Below are positions 1-8,879 of a DNA stretch of 64,000 bases, one piece after another. The stretch spans positions 1-64,000 of the forward strand of contig JAUIHT010000009.1 in NCBI GenBank assembly GCA_030432235.1. Direction: 5' to 3'. Source of the stretch: Verrucomicrobiia bacterium. Its GTDB lineage: Bacteria; Verrucomicrobiota; Verrucomicrobiia; Opitutales; Cerasicoccaceae. Position numbers and translations under genes: made by a program. The notes beneath the pieces are model-generated. The model was given only the letters and a program-made list of their open reading frames with translations, was not told the DNA's origin and did not search any database. Every line of letters begins with the position of its first letter. The first letter of the stretch is position 1.

Positions 1-330
<330 letters not shown>

Positions 331-483
331 TATTAAAGAAGTACGGTGCCGAAGCGCCGCAACCCTTTGGTTCGTGAGTCTGTGAATCCGTGGATTCAGT
401 ATTTAGACTACGCCTCCCACCCGTGACAGCGGGAGGCTTTGGGTTAAAGAATTGTAGGAGTCCCTACAATCGCACAAAGTAAC

Positions 484-495
484 TTTCAAAGAGCA
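484..495 (-). promoter_or_regulatory. boxA-like antitermination site
   Basis: The minus strand reads TGCTCTTTGAAA, close to the rRNA boxA consensus (TGCTCTTTAACA) that recruits NusB/S10 in E. coli. It lies about 155 bases upstream of the 16S start, where boxA is expected. The identification rests on motif and position only. Confidence 0.6.
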
Positions 496-545
496 AAAAG
501 TGCCGCCGTGAAGCGGCCGGTTTCGCCATTGAGCGAAAGACTGCA

Positions 546-575
546 GATAAAGACAGGTTGCAATCCGTCGGTCAA
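546..575 (-). promoter_or_regulatory. Candidate rRNA operon promoter
   Basis: On the minus strand TTGACC (570-575) is followed after 18 bases by TTTATC (546-551). This is a plausible sigma70-type pair about 50 bases before the boxA-like site. Other weak pairs exist further upstream, so more than one start is possible. Confidence 0.4.
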
Positions 576-1058
576 CAACTTTTTGAAAAAAATTTCAGAA
601 AAAAAAGAACATCGGTCTTTCGACCGTCGCGTCTTTCCGGTTACGGATATCAGCGAAAGGTGGCGGACAGTGACGTTTATTTCACGCCGCGCAACTCTTT
701 TTTTCAAAAAACTTTCGAGGTTTAAAAAGAACTTCTGGAAGGCCTTTTGAGCCCTCCTCTCCCTTGGCCGAAACCAATAAGAGGAAAAGCGACTCAAAGT
801 AGACTTCCGCGCCGATCGCGCAAGCCCTTTTTTGGTATTTTTTTCAGTAGAGAGAAAGAACGTTTATTCATCAGCCCTGGCGGGCGATGGAAGCATGGTT
901 ATTCGGAGCCGCCCGGCACACCTTAAGCATAAAAAGTAGCCGGGCACTACTTCACAATAACGCCGATAGGATACACTATTTGCGCGTTCTATTCCAGTGG
1001 GAGGGGCGTTTTATTAAGCCGCGTACTGGCTTCCATTAGAGCGGCGACCTGCGGGGCC

Positions 1059-1958
1059 TCAACTGCCCGTCGCTGAGGCACGCCCTTTGTTGAGGGCATT
1101 CAGGAGCTTCTCAAAGTTCCGCAGGGCACTGTGGGGAAAAGACTTTTCAGTATTCAGGTGCTCAAGGTCGCGGATGCTGTTTTCCAACAGCGTGGAGAAA
1201 TAGATTTCGTCCGGGTCGGTCTTGTCGAAGAGCGGATTGGGCGCCTGCTGCTGCATATCACGCAAAAGGGATATCGGACGCGCCAGCACATCACGGTTGT
1301 TCTGGATGTAGATCATGCCCTCCTTGCGCGTGCGATTGTTTTCCTCGGCAAAGTACTCGATGACATCGCTGGCGGTCATTTTGACGGTGGATTGCCGCGG
1401 CTCAGCCGAATAGACGTTGGCCGAGTAGGTACTTTGGCTGACGTCCAGCTCGATATTCTTACCCTTGAAGAACGCCCCGAGGAAGGCCCGGTAATCGTTG
1501 AAAGCCTCGCGCCGGTCCTGCGCGTAATTTTCGTAAGAGCTCATCGTGTAGAAATACGTCCTGCGGTAGGTGACGTAATCGTCGTAGCTGGGTACGGACA
1601 TCTCGTAGGGTTTGTCGAAGGCCTTGGCCAGCTTGGCCAGGCATTGCTGGTAGGTATTGTACTCGGCGTAGATACCCAGGTGCAGGGGGACGGTTTTGCT
1701 GTAGGAGCGGGCGTCCACGCCAGCCTCGTAGATGTTGCGGTGACGCTCCTCAAGGTCGGGCATGTCGAACTTGTCCCAGCCGACCGTCATGGGTTCGGCC
1801 CCCTCCTTCATCAACAGGACCAGACCGTACGGCGTCGCCTCCAGAACTCCGGCGAAGGCAACCTCGCGGCCATTGGCGCCCATCAGGGTAACCGGTTCGG
1901 CCCTGGCGGGCACACTACCCAACAGCAATATCGTCGTTAACAAGACGAGACGGCACAT
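1059..1958 (-). CDS. Secreted protein of unknown function
   Basis: About 299 residues from ATG 1958; a TTG two codons upstream is less likely. The first ~20 residues form a signal peptide ending in ARA, so the protein is probably exported. Residues ~25-70 (VTLMGANGREVAFAGVLEA and on) resemble the small beta-rich SHD1-like domains common in secreted verrucomicrobial proteins, but the match is weak. The rest is charged and tyrosine-rich with no motif I know, including a DFxAFLGAFFKGKNIEL-like stretch in the middle. No enzyme residues stand out. It stands alone, divergent from the HTTM gene at 2080, with 121 bp between them. Confidence 0.7.
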   Translation of the reverse strand: MCRLVLLTTILLLGSVPARAEPVTLMGANGREVAFAGVLEATPYGLVLLMKEGAEPMTVGWDKFDMPDLEERHRNIYEAGVDARSYSKTVPLHLGIYAEYNTYQQCLAKLAKAFDKPYEMSVPSYDDYVTYRRTYFYTMSSYENYAQDRREAFNDYRAFLGAFFKGKNIELDVSQSTYSANVYSAEPRQSTVKMTASDVIEYFAEENNRTRKEGMIYIQNNRDVLARPISLLRDMQQQAPNPLFDKTDPDEIYFSTLLENSIRDLEHLNTEKSFPHSALRNFEKLLNALNKGRASATGS

Positions 1959-2079
1959 GATCAATCTATATCAAGAAACACTACGAGGGACTTGGCAAGC
2001 CTCCTTCGCCCTGCCCTCCCCGGACCAGCTTCCCGTCTTGATTTTCCGCCTCGAAACCTGTCATGTCCTTGGCTGAACG

Positions 2080-3528
2080 ATGGACAATCCGGGCAAGCTA
2101 CTGACGAAAACCTTCGCGATGGACCTGCGTTCGCTGGCCGTCTTTCGCATGGCCCTGGGGCTGCTCATCCTGTGGGACCTGCTGTGGCAGCGCTGGCCCT
2201 GCCTGCACGCGCATTACAGCGGAGGCGTGATGGACCCGGCACTGCTTGCGGACGAGTCCCGCATGCTGGGCTGGTTCCTTTCGCTGCACCAGCTTTTCCC
2301 GGACCCCACCGCGTTGCACACGCTGTTCGCGGTGCAAGCCCTACTCGCCGTAGCGCTCATCGCCGGCTGGCGGACCTGGGTCATCGCCCCGCTGAACTGG
2401 TTGCTGCTGTGCTCGCTGCAGGCGGCCAACTTCTTCGTGCTCGACGGCGGCGACGCCCTCCTGCGCCTCATGCTGCTCTTCGGCTGCTTCCTGCCGTTGG
2501 GGGCACGCTGGTCCCTCGATGCCCGTCGACGCCAGAGCCCCGCCCTCACGACACTGCCACCGGTTTTCCTGCCCGCCGCAGCCTGCCTGATGCTCCAGGT
2601 GGCCGCCGTTTACTGGTTCTCCGTTTTCTTCAAAACGGACCCAATGTGGACGCAAAGCTACGACCTGCTCTACTACGCTTTTCACACGCCGCTCTATGCG
2701 AAAGCCCCGGCGCTATTCCTGGCCGGATATCCTGCGCTGCTGAAGGTAGTCACCTTTCTGGTCTACTGGTGGGAAGTGCTCGGGCCGCTCTGGGTGCTCG
2801 TGATGGCCTCCAAGCCGCGCCTCCGCCTGGCGGGCATCGGCGTGTTCTGGCTGTTCCATTTCATGATTTTCCTGAGCTTCGGCCTGGAGGTGTTTTCCTT
2901 CGCCTGTATGACCGGATGGGTGGTCTTCGTGCCCGGCAAGCTCTGGGATCGTTTTAACCATGAGACTCGCACAGCGCCATCAAGCGCCGCCGTTCAAAAA
3001 CCAAGCCGCGCGCTGCTGGCAACGCAAGGGGTGGCCGTGGGCCTGTTCCTGCTGGCGCTTCTTGGCAACGCCGTCAGTGTGCAGGGCAAACGCTTCCACG
3101 AGATGCCGCAGCCCTTCCGCAGCGTGGCCACCGCCTTCATGCTGAACCAGACCTGGCGGGCCTTTTCCACCGAGGCGACTCTCAGCCAACAGTACTGGGT
3201 TGGTATCGACGGACAGACCGACGACGGACAGTGGCTCAATCTGATTACCGGCCAACCCGCCGACGGCGAGCTGCCGCCCTCGATCCGGCATTACTTTCCC
3301 AACGAACGCTGGCGGCACAGCATCCTCTTCCTCCTGCAAAAGCGCAACCGGGCGCACCTGCCCGTGCTGATGCGCCACTACGCCGACGCATGGAACGCCC
3401 ACGCCACGGCCGACGAACAGGTCCACCGCGTACGCTTTGTACTCTACGCTGACCAAACGGAGCCCCCCGGCGTCGAGCCCGTCCAGGACATCCGCCAGTA
3501 CACCCTCTACGAGACGGAGCTTCCCTGA
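2080..3528 (+). CDS. HTTM-domain membrane protein
   Basis: 482 residues with several hydrophobic segments. The N-terminal half (AMDLRSLAVFRMALGLLILWDLL, then a run of helices ending in LPLGARWSLDARR) is typical of the HTTM domain, the four-helix fold shared with vitamin K-dependent gamma-carboxylase. Bacterial HTTM proteins are poorly understood and often lack carboxylase residues, so the reaction is not known. The C-terminal part after ~310 has one more helix followed by a soluble region. It starts a plus-strand run with the channel gene (34-bp gap) and the MFS gene. Start ATG 2080 fits the beginning of the domain. Confidence 0.8.
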   Translation: MDNPGKLLTKTFAMDLRSLAVFRMALGLLILWDLLWQRWPCLHAHYSGGVMDPALLADESRMLGWFLSLHQLFPDPTALHTLFAVQALLAVALIAGWRTWVIAPLNWLLLCSLQAANFFVLDGGDALLRLMLLFGCFLPLGARWSLDARRRQSPALTTLPPVFLPAAACLMLQVAAVYWFSVFFKTDPMWTQSYDLLYYAFHTPLYAKAPALFLAGYPALLKVVTFLVYWWEVLGPLWVLVMASKPRLRLAGIGVFWLFHFMIFLSFGLEVFSFACMTGWVVFVPGKLWDRFNHETRTAPSSAAVQKPSRALLATQGVAVGLFLLALLGNAVSVQGKRFHEMPQPFRSVATAFMLNQTWRAFSTEATLSQQYWVGIDGQTDDGQWLNLITGQPADGELPPSIRHYFPNERWRHSILFLLQKRNRAHLPVLMRHYADAWNAHATADEQVHRVRFVLYADQTEPPGVEPVQDIRQYTLYETELP

Positions 3529-3561
3529 AGCAACGGGCTTGCCGTAGGCCGGTCGGGCGTC

Positions 3562-4254
3562 ATGCTGCCGGGTATGACAGGCAAGGCGCAACCGCCCAAG
3601 CATGCAAAGTACGGCCCAAACACAGCCCTGCTCCTGGCGCTGACCGGGCTCATGGTCTTATATCCAGCTATCGACCAAAGCACGCATTCGGAGTGGGTCG
3701 CGTTTGTCTTCAGCACCCTGATCTTGATCTGCGCCTACAGTGTACTGGCACATAAACAGAAGCGCACGCTGGCCCTGGTGCTGATACTCGGTATCCCCAT
3801 GCTGGCTCTGGGCTGGCTACCCTTCTGGCAAAACGAAACCCTCCACATCCTCGGCGCCCTGGCCAACCTCGCCTTTTATTTTTTCATCACCTACCATGTG
3901 ATCAAAAGCGTGCTGACCGCTCCTGTGGTGACACCCGACATAGTCGCCGGAGCCATCGCCATCTACATGTTGCTGGGCATCCTGTGGTCCGGCATTTACC
4001 TCGGCATCTACACCTTCTCCCCTGAAAGCTTCTACGTCGGCAATCCAGATGCCGCGGGCGCAAACCTGGACCGCGCCGACCTGCTCTATTTCAGCTTTAT
4101 CACACTGAGCACACTGGGTTACGGCGACATCACGCCGGTCAGCGGCATTGCCCGCTCCATGGCGGCTCTTGAGGCCATGATCGGCGTGGTTTACATGGCC
4201 GTCTTTGTCGGGCGCATCGTCTCGCTGCGCAAACCCATGGAAACGGACGCATGA
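3562..4254 (+). CDS. Two-pore-helix type potassium channel family protein
   Basis: 230 residues. Four or so hydrophobic segments precede a pore region with TLGYGD at residues 184-189, the potassium selectivity filter (usual form T-V/I-GYGD), and a final helix. This fits the Ion_trans_2 group of small bacterial K+ channels. No cytoplasmic RCK/TrkA domain follows, so gating is unclear. An internal ATG at 3574 could also start the protein. The stop overlaps the start of the next gene by four bases (ATGA), so the two are probably translated together. Confidence 0.85.
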   Translation: MLPGMTGKAQPPKHAKYGPNTALLLALTGLMVLYPAIDQSTHSEWVAFVFSTLILICAYSVLAHKQKRTLALVLILGIPMLALGWLPFWQNETLHILGALANLAFYFFITYHVIKSVLTAPVVTPDIVAGAIAIYMLLGILWSGIYLGIYTFSPESFYVGNPDAAGANLDRADLLYFSFITLSTLGYGDITPVSGIARSMAALEAMIGVVYMAVFVGRIVSLRKPMETDA

Positions 4255-5552
4255 AGAAGCTTCCGCGCGGAGCCATTGCCTGGGCGCTTTATGACTGGGC
4301 AAACACCGGCTATGCCATGGTCGGGCTGGCGCTCATTTTCCCGCAACTGTACAAGGGCTTCTGGGGCGCAAACCTCCCCGCGGACCGGCAGACCTTTTTC
4401 TTCAATATAACCGTCTCGGTGGCCAGCCTGCTGGTGGCGGTGCTGGCGCCCATCCTCGGCAGCGTGGCGGAGCTGGGCGGGCTGCGCAAACGCCTGCTGC
4501 TACGCTTCTGCGTGCTCGGGGTCTGCGCCTGCGCCTGCGTGGCGTTCATCGGCAAAGGGTACTATCCGCTGGCCAGCCTGGTCTATATCGTGGGCACAGT
4601 CAGTTTTTACTGCGGCAACATCTTCTACGACTCAATGCTGGAAAAGGTCTCCGAGGCAAATAACCGACACTTCATCAGCGGCCTGGGCTTTTCCTTCGGC
4701 TACACTGCGGGCTTCTGCATCTTGCTGGTCAGCGCCTTGCTGCTGAAAAACCCGGGCTGGCTCGGGATGAGTAAAGACATCGAGGTGAGCCGCTTCCTCT
4801 TTGTCTTTGCCGCTGCCTGGTGGGCGCTTTTTGCCCTGCCGCTGGCCCTGCGCATCAAAGAGCCGCCCAAGCCCGAGCGCCCCCAGTTCAAAACCATGGC
4901 CATGCAGGGGCTGAGGGAAACCTGGGCTACGCTCAAGGAGATCTTCGGGCAAAAACACATCCTGTGGTTCCTGCTGGCCTACCTGTTCTACATCGACGGG
5001 GTAAACACCATCATCACCACCGCTTCCAACTACGGCACGACCATCGGGTTCACACAGGCGCAAATCATCACCGCGTTCTTCGTGGTGCAGGTCTTCGGCG
5101 TACCCTGTGCGGTCGTTTTCGGGTTGCTCGGGCAGCGTTTCGGCCCGCGCCGGCTCATCTTCTGCGCCATCGTCATCTATCTCGGTGTGACCGCCTACGG
5201 GGCCACCATCAGCGCCCAACCCATAGGAAAGCTGTTCGGCATGGAAATTTACGAAATGTACCTGCTGGCTGCACTGATTGGGCTGGTACAGGGCGGCGTC
5301 CAGGCCCTGAGCCGCTCGTACTTTACCAGCATCATCCCGCCCGGAAAGAACGTCGCGTACTTCGGCTTCTATAGCATGATCGGGAAAAGCGCCGCCGTGC
5401 TCGGTCCCCTGCTGATGGGCCTGGTCGCCCTGCTCTTCAACGACCCGGCACGCCCCGACTTCTCCACCCGCCTCGGCATGGGCTCGGTCTCGCTACTGTT
5501 CATCATCGGCGCCCTCTTTCTGACCAAGGCCCGGCCGGAGCGCGAGGTATAG
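4251..5552 (+). CDS. MFS permease, UMF1 (Atg22-like) family
   Basis: 433 residues, about 12 membrane segments. The N-terminus WALYDWANTGYAMVGLALIF is the hallmark of the UMF1 family of MFS transporters, related to yeast Atg22, which exports amino acids from vacuoles. The substrate in bacteria is not established. A glutamine/glycine-rich GLVQGGVQALSRSYF segment near residue 345 is also typical. Its start overlaps the stop of the channel gene by four bases, indicating translational coupling. Confidence 0.85.
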   Translation: MKKLPRGAIAWALYDWANTGYAMVGLALIFPQLYKGFWGANLPADRQTFFFNITVSVASLLVAVLAPILGSVAELGGLRKRLLLRFCVLGVCACACVAFIGKGYYPLASLVYIVGTVSFYCGNIFYDSMLEKVSEANNRHFISGLGFSFGYTAGFCILLVSALLLKNPGWLGMSKDIEVSRFLFVFAAAWWALFALPLALRIKEPPKPERPQFKTMAMQGLRETWATLKEIFGQKHILWFLLAYLFYIDGVNTIITTASNYGTTIGFTQAQIITAFFVVQVFGVPCAVVFGLLGQRFGPRRLIFCAIVIYLGVTAYGATISAQPIGKLFGMEIYEMYLLAALIGLVQGGVQALSRSYFTSIIPPGKNVAYFGFYSMIGKSAAVLGPLLMGLVALLFNDPARPDFSTRLGMGSVSLLFIIGALFLTKARPEREV

Positions 5553-5627
5553 GGACTCCTACCGAAAAACAAGCTTCACTTTGACGGCTTGCCTGTGGGC
5601 GGGGGAGCACTTTTGATAGCCCGCTTC

Positions 5628-7043
5628 ATGGAAATCGTTCCGACTAAGAAATTCCCCCAGCGCGATGCGGCGGCCTTCGCGGCCTTCCTGGGCCACTGCC
5701 GGGACGTGGCGCGGCAGAAGGGGCGCCCGCAACTGGCCAACGTGAGTTTGCGTGTGCGACACATCGACCCGCTGGCGGTCTTGCAGTCGATTTACGAGCC
5801 GGGGCAGCTTCACGGCTATCTGGAGCGTCCACAGACGGAGGAGGCCATCGCCGGGGCCGAAGCCGTTCTGGAAAAAACGGCCTCCGGACCGGGGCGTTTC
5901 GCGGCCCTGCGTGAGTTCGCCGGGGAGGTGTTGAACAACACCATCGCCATTGGCGACCTCGACGCGCCCATGGCCGGACCTTTCTTCTTTTGCGCTTTCG
6001 CCTTCGACAAAGATTCGGCGGATGAAGCCTTCCCGGCGGCGCGGGTCTTCGTGCCGCTCTGGCAGGTGGCCCGTCGCGGGGGTGAATGCCTGGCGGTGGC
6101 GAACGTTCTGGTGACGCCCGACGCCCCGGTCGAGCTCCTGGCCAAGCGCGTGCTGGCGGCCCACGGCAAGTTCTCCGTCTTCGACTACGCGGGCATCCCC
6201 GACCCCGGCCCCGCGCCGAAGGTGGTCGATACCACTGAGGCGGACCCGCAGGCCTTCGAGGCCGGCGTGACCGAGGCCCTCGGGCGCATTGAGGCAGGCA
6301 ATTACGAGAAGATCGTCCTGGCCCGCGCCGTCGATGTGCGCGCGGACCGTCCCTTCCAGCCCCTGGAGACGGTCAACCGCCTGCGGGAGCGTTTCCCGTC
6401 CTGCTATTGTTTTTCCTTCGCCAACGCCCTGGGCGGCAGCTTCATCGGGGCCACCCCGGAGCGCCTGGCGCGCGTGCGCGATGGCGTGCTGGAAACCGAG
6501 GCCCTGGCCGGGTCCGCTGCCCGCGGTCAGGGTGCCCGTGAGGATGCCCATCTGGCCGCCGCCCTGCTCTCCAGCGAGAAGGACCTGCGCGAACACGGGC
6601 ACGTCGTGGCTTCCATTCGCCAGCGCCTGGAGGCGCTCGGGCTATCGCTGGAACTGCCCGCGCAGCCGGGCCTGTTGAAGCTCGCCAACGTCCAGCATCT
6701 GCGCACCCCCATCCGGGCGGCGCTCAACGGCGAAGGCCCCCACCTGCTGGACGTCGCCGCCGCGCTGCATCCCACACCCGCCGTCGGAGGGCGTCCACGC
6801 GAACAGGCCGTGCCGGACATTCCGGCGTTGGAGGGCTTTTCCCGCGGGCTCTTTGCCGGGGCTCTCGGGGGCTTCGATCACCGTGGCGAAGGCGAGCTCG
6901 TGGTGGGCATCCGCAGCGGCTTTTTCCAGGAGGAAACCGCGCGGCTCTTTGCCGGAGCAGGCATCGTGGCCGGTAGCGATCCCGCCCGCGAAAAACTGGA
7001 AACGGACATGAAACTCCGCGCCCTCCAGGAGGCTATACAGTAA
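5628..7043 (+). CDS. menF: Isochorismate synthase
   Basis: Converts chorismate to isochorismate, the first committed step of menaquinone synthesis. The C-terminal half carries chorismate-binding family blocks in order: GNYEKIVLAR, FIGATPERL, TEALAGSAARG, HLRTPI, LHPTPAVGG and the final GAGIVAGSDP. LHPTPAVGG is typical of isochorismate synthases. ATG 5628 gives 471 residues; a TTG at 5589 would add 13 unconvincing residues. It is followed by a 117-bp gap holding a strong hairpin and then menD on the same strand, which supports the assignment. Confidence 0.93.
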   Translation: MEIVPTKKFPQRDAAAFAAFLGHCRDVARQKGRPQLANVSLRVRHIDPLAVLQSIYEPGQLHGYLERPQTEEAIAGAEAVLEKTASGPGRFAALREFAGEVLNNTIAIGDLDAPMAGPFFFCAFAFDKDSADEAFPAARVFVPLWQVARRGGECLAVANVLVTPDAPVELLAKRVLAAHGKFSVFDYAGIPDPGPAPKVVDTTEADPQAFEAGVTEALGRIEAGNYEKIVLARAVDVRADRPFQPLETVNRLRERFPSCYCFSFANALGGSFIGATPERLARVRDGVLETEALAGSAARGQGAREDAHLAAALLSSEKDLREHGHVVASIRQRLEALGLSLELPAQPGLLKLANVQHLRTPIRAALNGEGPHLLDVAAALHPTPAVGGRPREQAVPDIPALEGFSRGLFAGALGGFDHRGEGELVVGIRSGFFQEETARLFAGAGIVAGSDPAREKLETDMKLRALQEAIQ

Positions 7044-7047
7044 GTTT

Positions 7048-7123
7048 TTTGAACAGAAGGTCGCTAAGAGCGCAAAGAATACGAAACAAATGGCTTCGCG
7101 TTCTTTGCGACCTTCTGTTCAAA
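7048..7123. repeat. Large inverted repeat between menF and menD
   Basis: Perfect 17-bp arms: TTTGAACAGAAGGTCGC at 7048-7064 and its complement at 7107-7123. The pairing continues inward for another ~13 bases with three mismatches (AAGAGCGCAAAG against AAGAACGCGAAG). It lies just after the menF stop. It has no clean T tract, so it may be a stable mRNA structure, a bidirectional terminator or a REP-like element. Its wording resembles other dispersed gap repeats in this window. Confidence 0.85.
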
Positions 7124-7160
7124 TTTCACTTCCAATCTTCCTGTTAAATATTCCCTTTCC

Positions 7161-8861
7161 ATGCACGAGTTGTTGCGCAGTAACCTGAATTTCTTCTGGG
7201 GCGGCCTGGTGGCCGAGACGCTCAAACGGCGCGGTCTGCGGCGGGCGGTCATCTCGCCCGGCTCGCGTTCGGCGCCCCTGACGGCGGCCTTCGCCCTGAC
7301 CGAGGGCATCGAAACCACCCCGGTGCTGGACGAGCGTTCGGCGGCTTTTTACGCGCTGGGCCTGGTCAAGGCGACGGGGCGTCCGGTGGCGCTGGTTTGC
7401 ACCTCCGGCACGGCGGCGGCCAATTACCTGCCAGCCGTGGTGGAGGCTCACTACGCCGGGCTGCCGCTCTTTGTCCTGACCGCTGACCGCCCCCCGGAGC
7501 TGCGCGACTGCGCCGCCGGGCAGGCCATCGATCAGCAGAAGCTGTTCGGAGACTACGCGGCCTGGCAGCACGAGCTGGCCCTGCCGGACGCCGCACTCCT
7601 GCCTTACCTGCGCAACACCGTGCTGCACGCTTGGCGCACCTGCTGGCATCAGCATGGGCCGGTGCACCTCAATGTGCCCTTCCGCGAGCCCCTGGCTCCG
7701 CTGCCCGATGATGGCGACTGGCAGGTACCGGAGACTTTTTGGGACAAACCCGAGCCCCTGCGCAAACCCCTGACCGAGCACGAGGGCATTCTCAAAGCCC
7801 TGCAGGAGGCCGGCGACGGCATCATCATCGCCGGACCGCATCACAGCCCCGATCCGGAGGCCTACGCACGCGGCGTCGAAGAGCTGGCGCGTTGCCTGGG
7901 CTGGCCGGTGCTGGCCGACGCGCTCTCGCCCCTGCGGCACACCAGCGTGGGCACCCTCACGCCCATCGCCCATTACGACGCCATCCTGCGCGACCAGGAA
8001 CTGGCGGAAAAGCTCGCCCCACAGGCCGTCCTGCAGCTCGGGCCGCTGCCCACTAGCAAGGTCCTACGGAAATGGCTGGCCGGGCTCGACGTGCCGACGT
8101 GGATCGCCTCGGACCGCCCGGTCAACCTCGACCCGCTGCACCGCCGCAATGCCATCTGGCTGGCACGCTTCGAGGAGCTGACTCGCCTCGGCGCCCTGAT
8201 CGACGAAACCTCCGATCTCGCCGTGGCCTGGGCCCGCGCCCAGGAGGCCGTGGCCGAGCGCCTGGAGGATTCCCTGACCGGCTGCGAAACGCTCTTCGAG
8301 GGCAAGCTGCCCTGGGTGCTGGCGCAAAACCTGCCGGCGAGGACGCCGGTCTTCGTGGCCAGCTCCATGCCGGTGCGCGACACGGAGTTTTTCTGGCCCG
8401 TCAGTCACCGCCATTTCCGCGTGGCGGCGAATCGCGGGGCCAACGGCATTGACGGCACACTCTCGGCGGCCCTGGGCTATGCCGAGGGCTGTGATCAGGC
8501 GGGCGTGCTCGTCACCGGCGAGTTGGCCTTCCTGCATGACAGCAACGGCCTGCTCCTGGCCAAGGATTATCCCGGCAGCCTGACGGTCATCGTCATCAAC
8601 AACGATGGCGGCGGCATTTTTGAGCATCTGCCTATCGCGAAGTTCGATCCGCCTTTTGAAAAGTATTTCGCCACCCCGCAGTCGGTGGATTTCGCTGCGC
8701 TGGCCGCTGCCCACGACGTGCCTTATCATGCGCCCGAAAGCTGGGAGGAAGTGGTCGACCTGGTCAGCCAACTGCCCGAACGCGGCCTGCGCATCATCGA
8801 ACTCAAAACCGACCGCAAGGCCGACACCAAGCTCCGACAGGCGCTGTTAAACGGCGCTTGA
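7161..8861 (+). CDS. menD: SEPHCHC synthase (2-succinyl-5-enolpyruvyl-6-hydroxy-3-cyclohexene-1-carboxylate synthase)
   Basis: ThDP-dependent enzyme that joins 2-oxoglutarate and isochorismate in menaquinone synthesis. 566 residues is the normal length. N-terminal pyrimidine-binding domain: RAVISPGSRSAPLT, with the catalytic-type glutamate in LDERSAAFYALG, then CTSGTAAANYLPAV. The C-terminal diphosphate-binding domain has VTGELAFLHDSNGLLLAKD and INNDGGGIFEHLP. The usual acidic residue after the glycine is aspartate; here it is glutamate (GEL), a conservative change at a Mg2+-binding position. Directly downstream of menF on the same strand. Confidence 0.95.
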   Translation: MHELLRSNLNFFWGGLVAETLKRRGLRRAVISPGSRSAPLTAAFALTEGIETTPVLDERSAAFYALGLVKATGRPVALVCTSGTAAANYLPAVVEAHYAGLPLFVLTADRPPELRDCAAGQAIDQQKLFGDYAAWQHELALPDAALLPYLRNTVLHAWRTCWHQHGPVHLNVPFREPLAPLPDDGDWQVPETFWDKPEPLRKPLTEHEGILKALQEAGDGIIIAGPHHSPDPEAYARGVEELARCLGWPVLADALSPLRHTSVGTLTPIAHYDAILRDQELAEKLAPQAVLQLGPLPTSKVLRKWLAGLDVPTWIASDRPVNLDPLHRRNAIWLARFEELTRLGALIDETSDLAVAWARAQEAVAERLEDSLTGCETLFEGKLPWVLAQNLPARTPVFVASSMPVRDTEFFWPVSHRHFRVAANRGANGIDGTLSAALGYAEGCDQAGVLVTGELAFLHDSNGLLLAKDYPGSLTVIVINNDGGGIFEHLPIAKFDPPFEKYFATPQSVDFAALAAAHDVPYHAPESWEEVVDLVSQLPERGLRIIELKTDRKADTKLRQALLNGA

Positions 8862-8879
8862 GCCGCGGCACCGCATCGT

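Larger units (their letters stand above)
331..1058. other. Gene-free rRNA leader and upstream region
   Basis: No convincing protein gene. The half next to the 16S gene is the rRNA leader, read on the minus strand. It holds short dyads: a 7-bp stem (412-418 with 431-437) and a near-palindrome at 451-470 (ATTGTAGG / CCTACAAT). Both could help processing or folding of the precursor. Further out, 911-917 and 939-945 form another 7-bp inverted repeat without a T tract. The two short ORFs that overlap on opposite strands at 486-797 lack any protein-like character. Confidence 0.7.

Noticed and set aside
486-797. Overlapping short ORFs on both strands near the rRNA gene
   Set aside because: No ribosome site or conserved-looking sequence; the region is the rRNA leader and upstream area.
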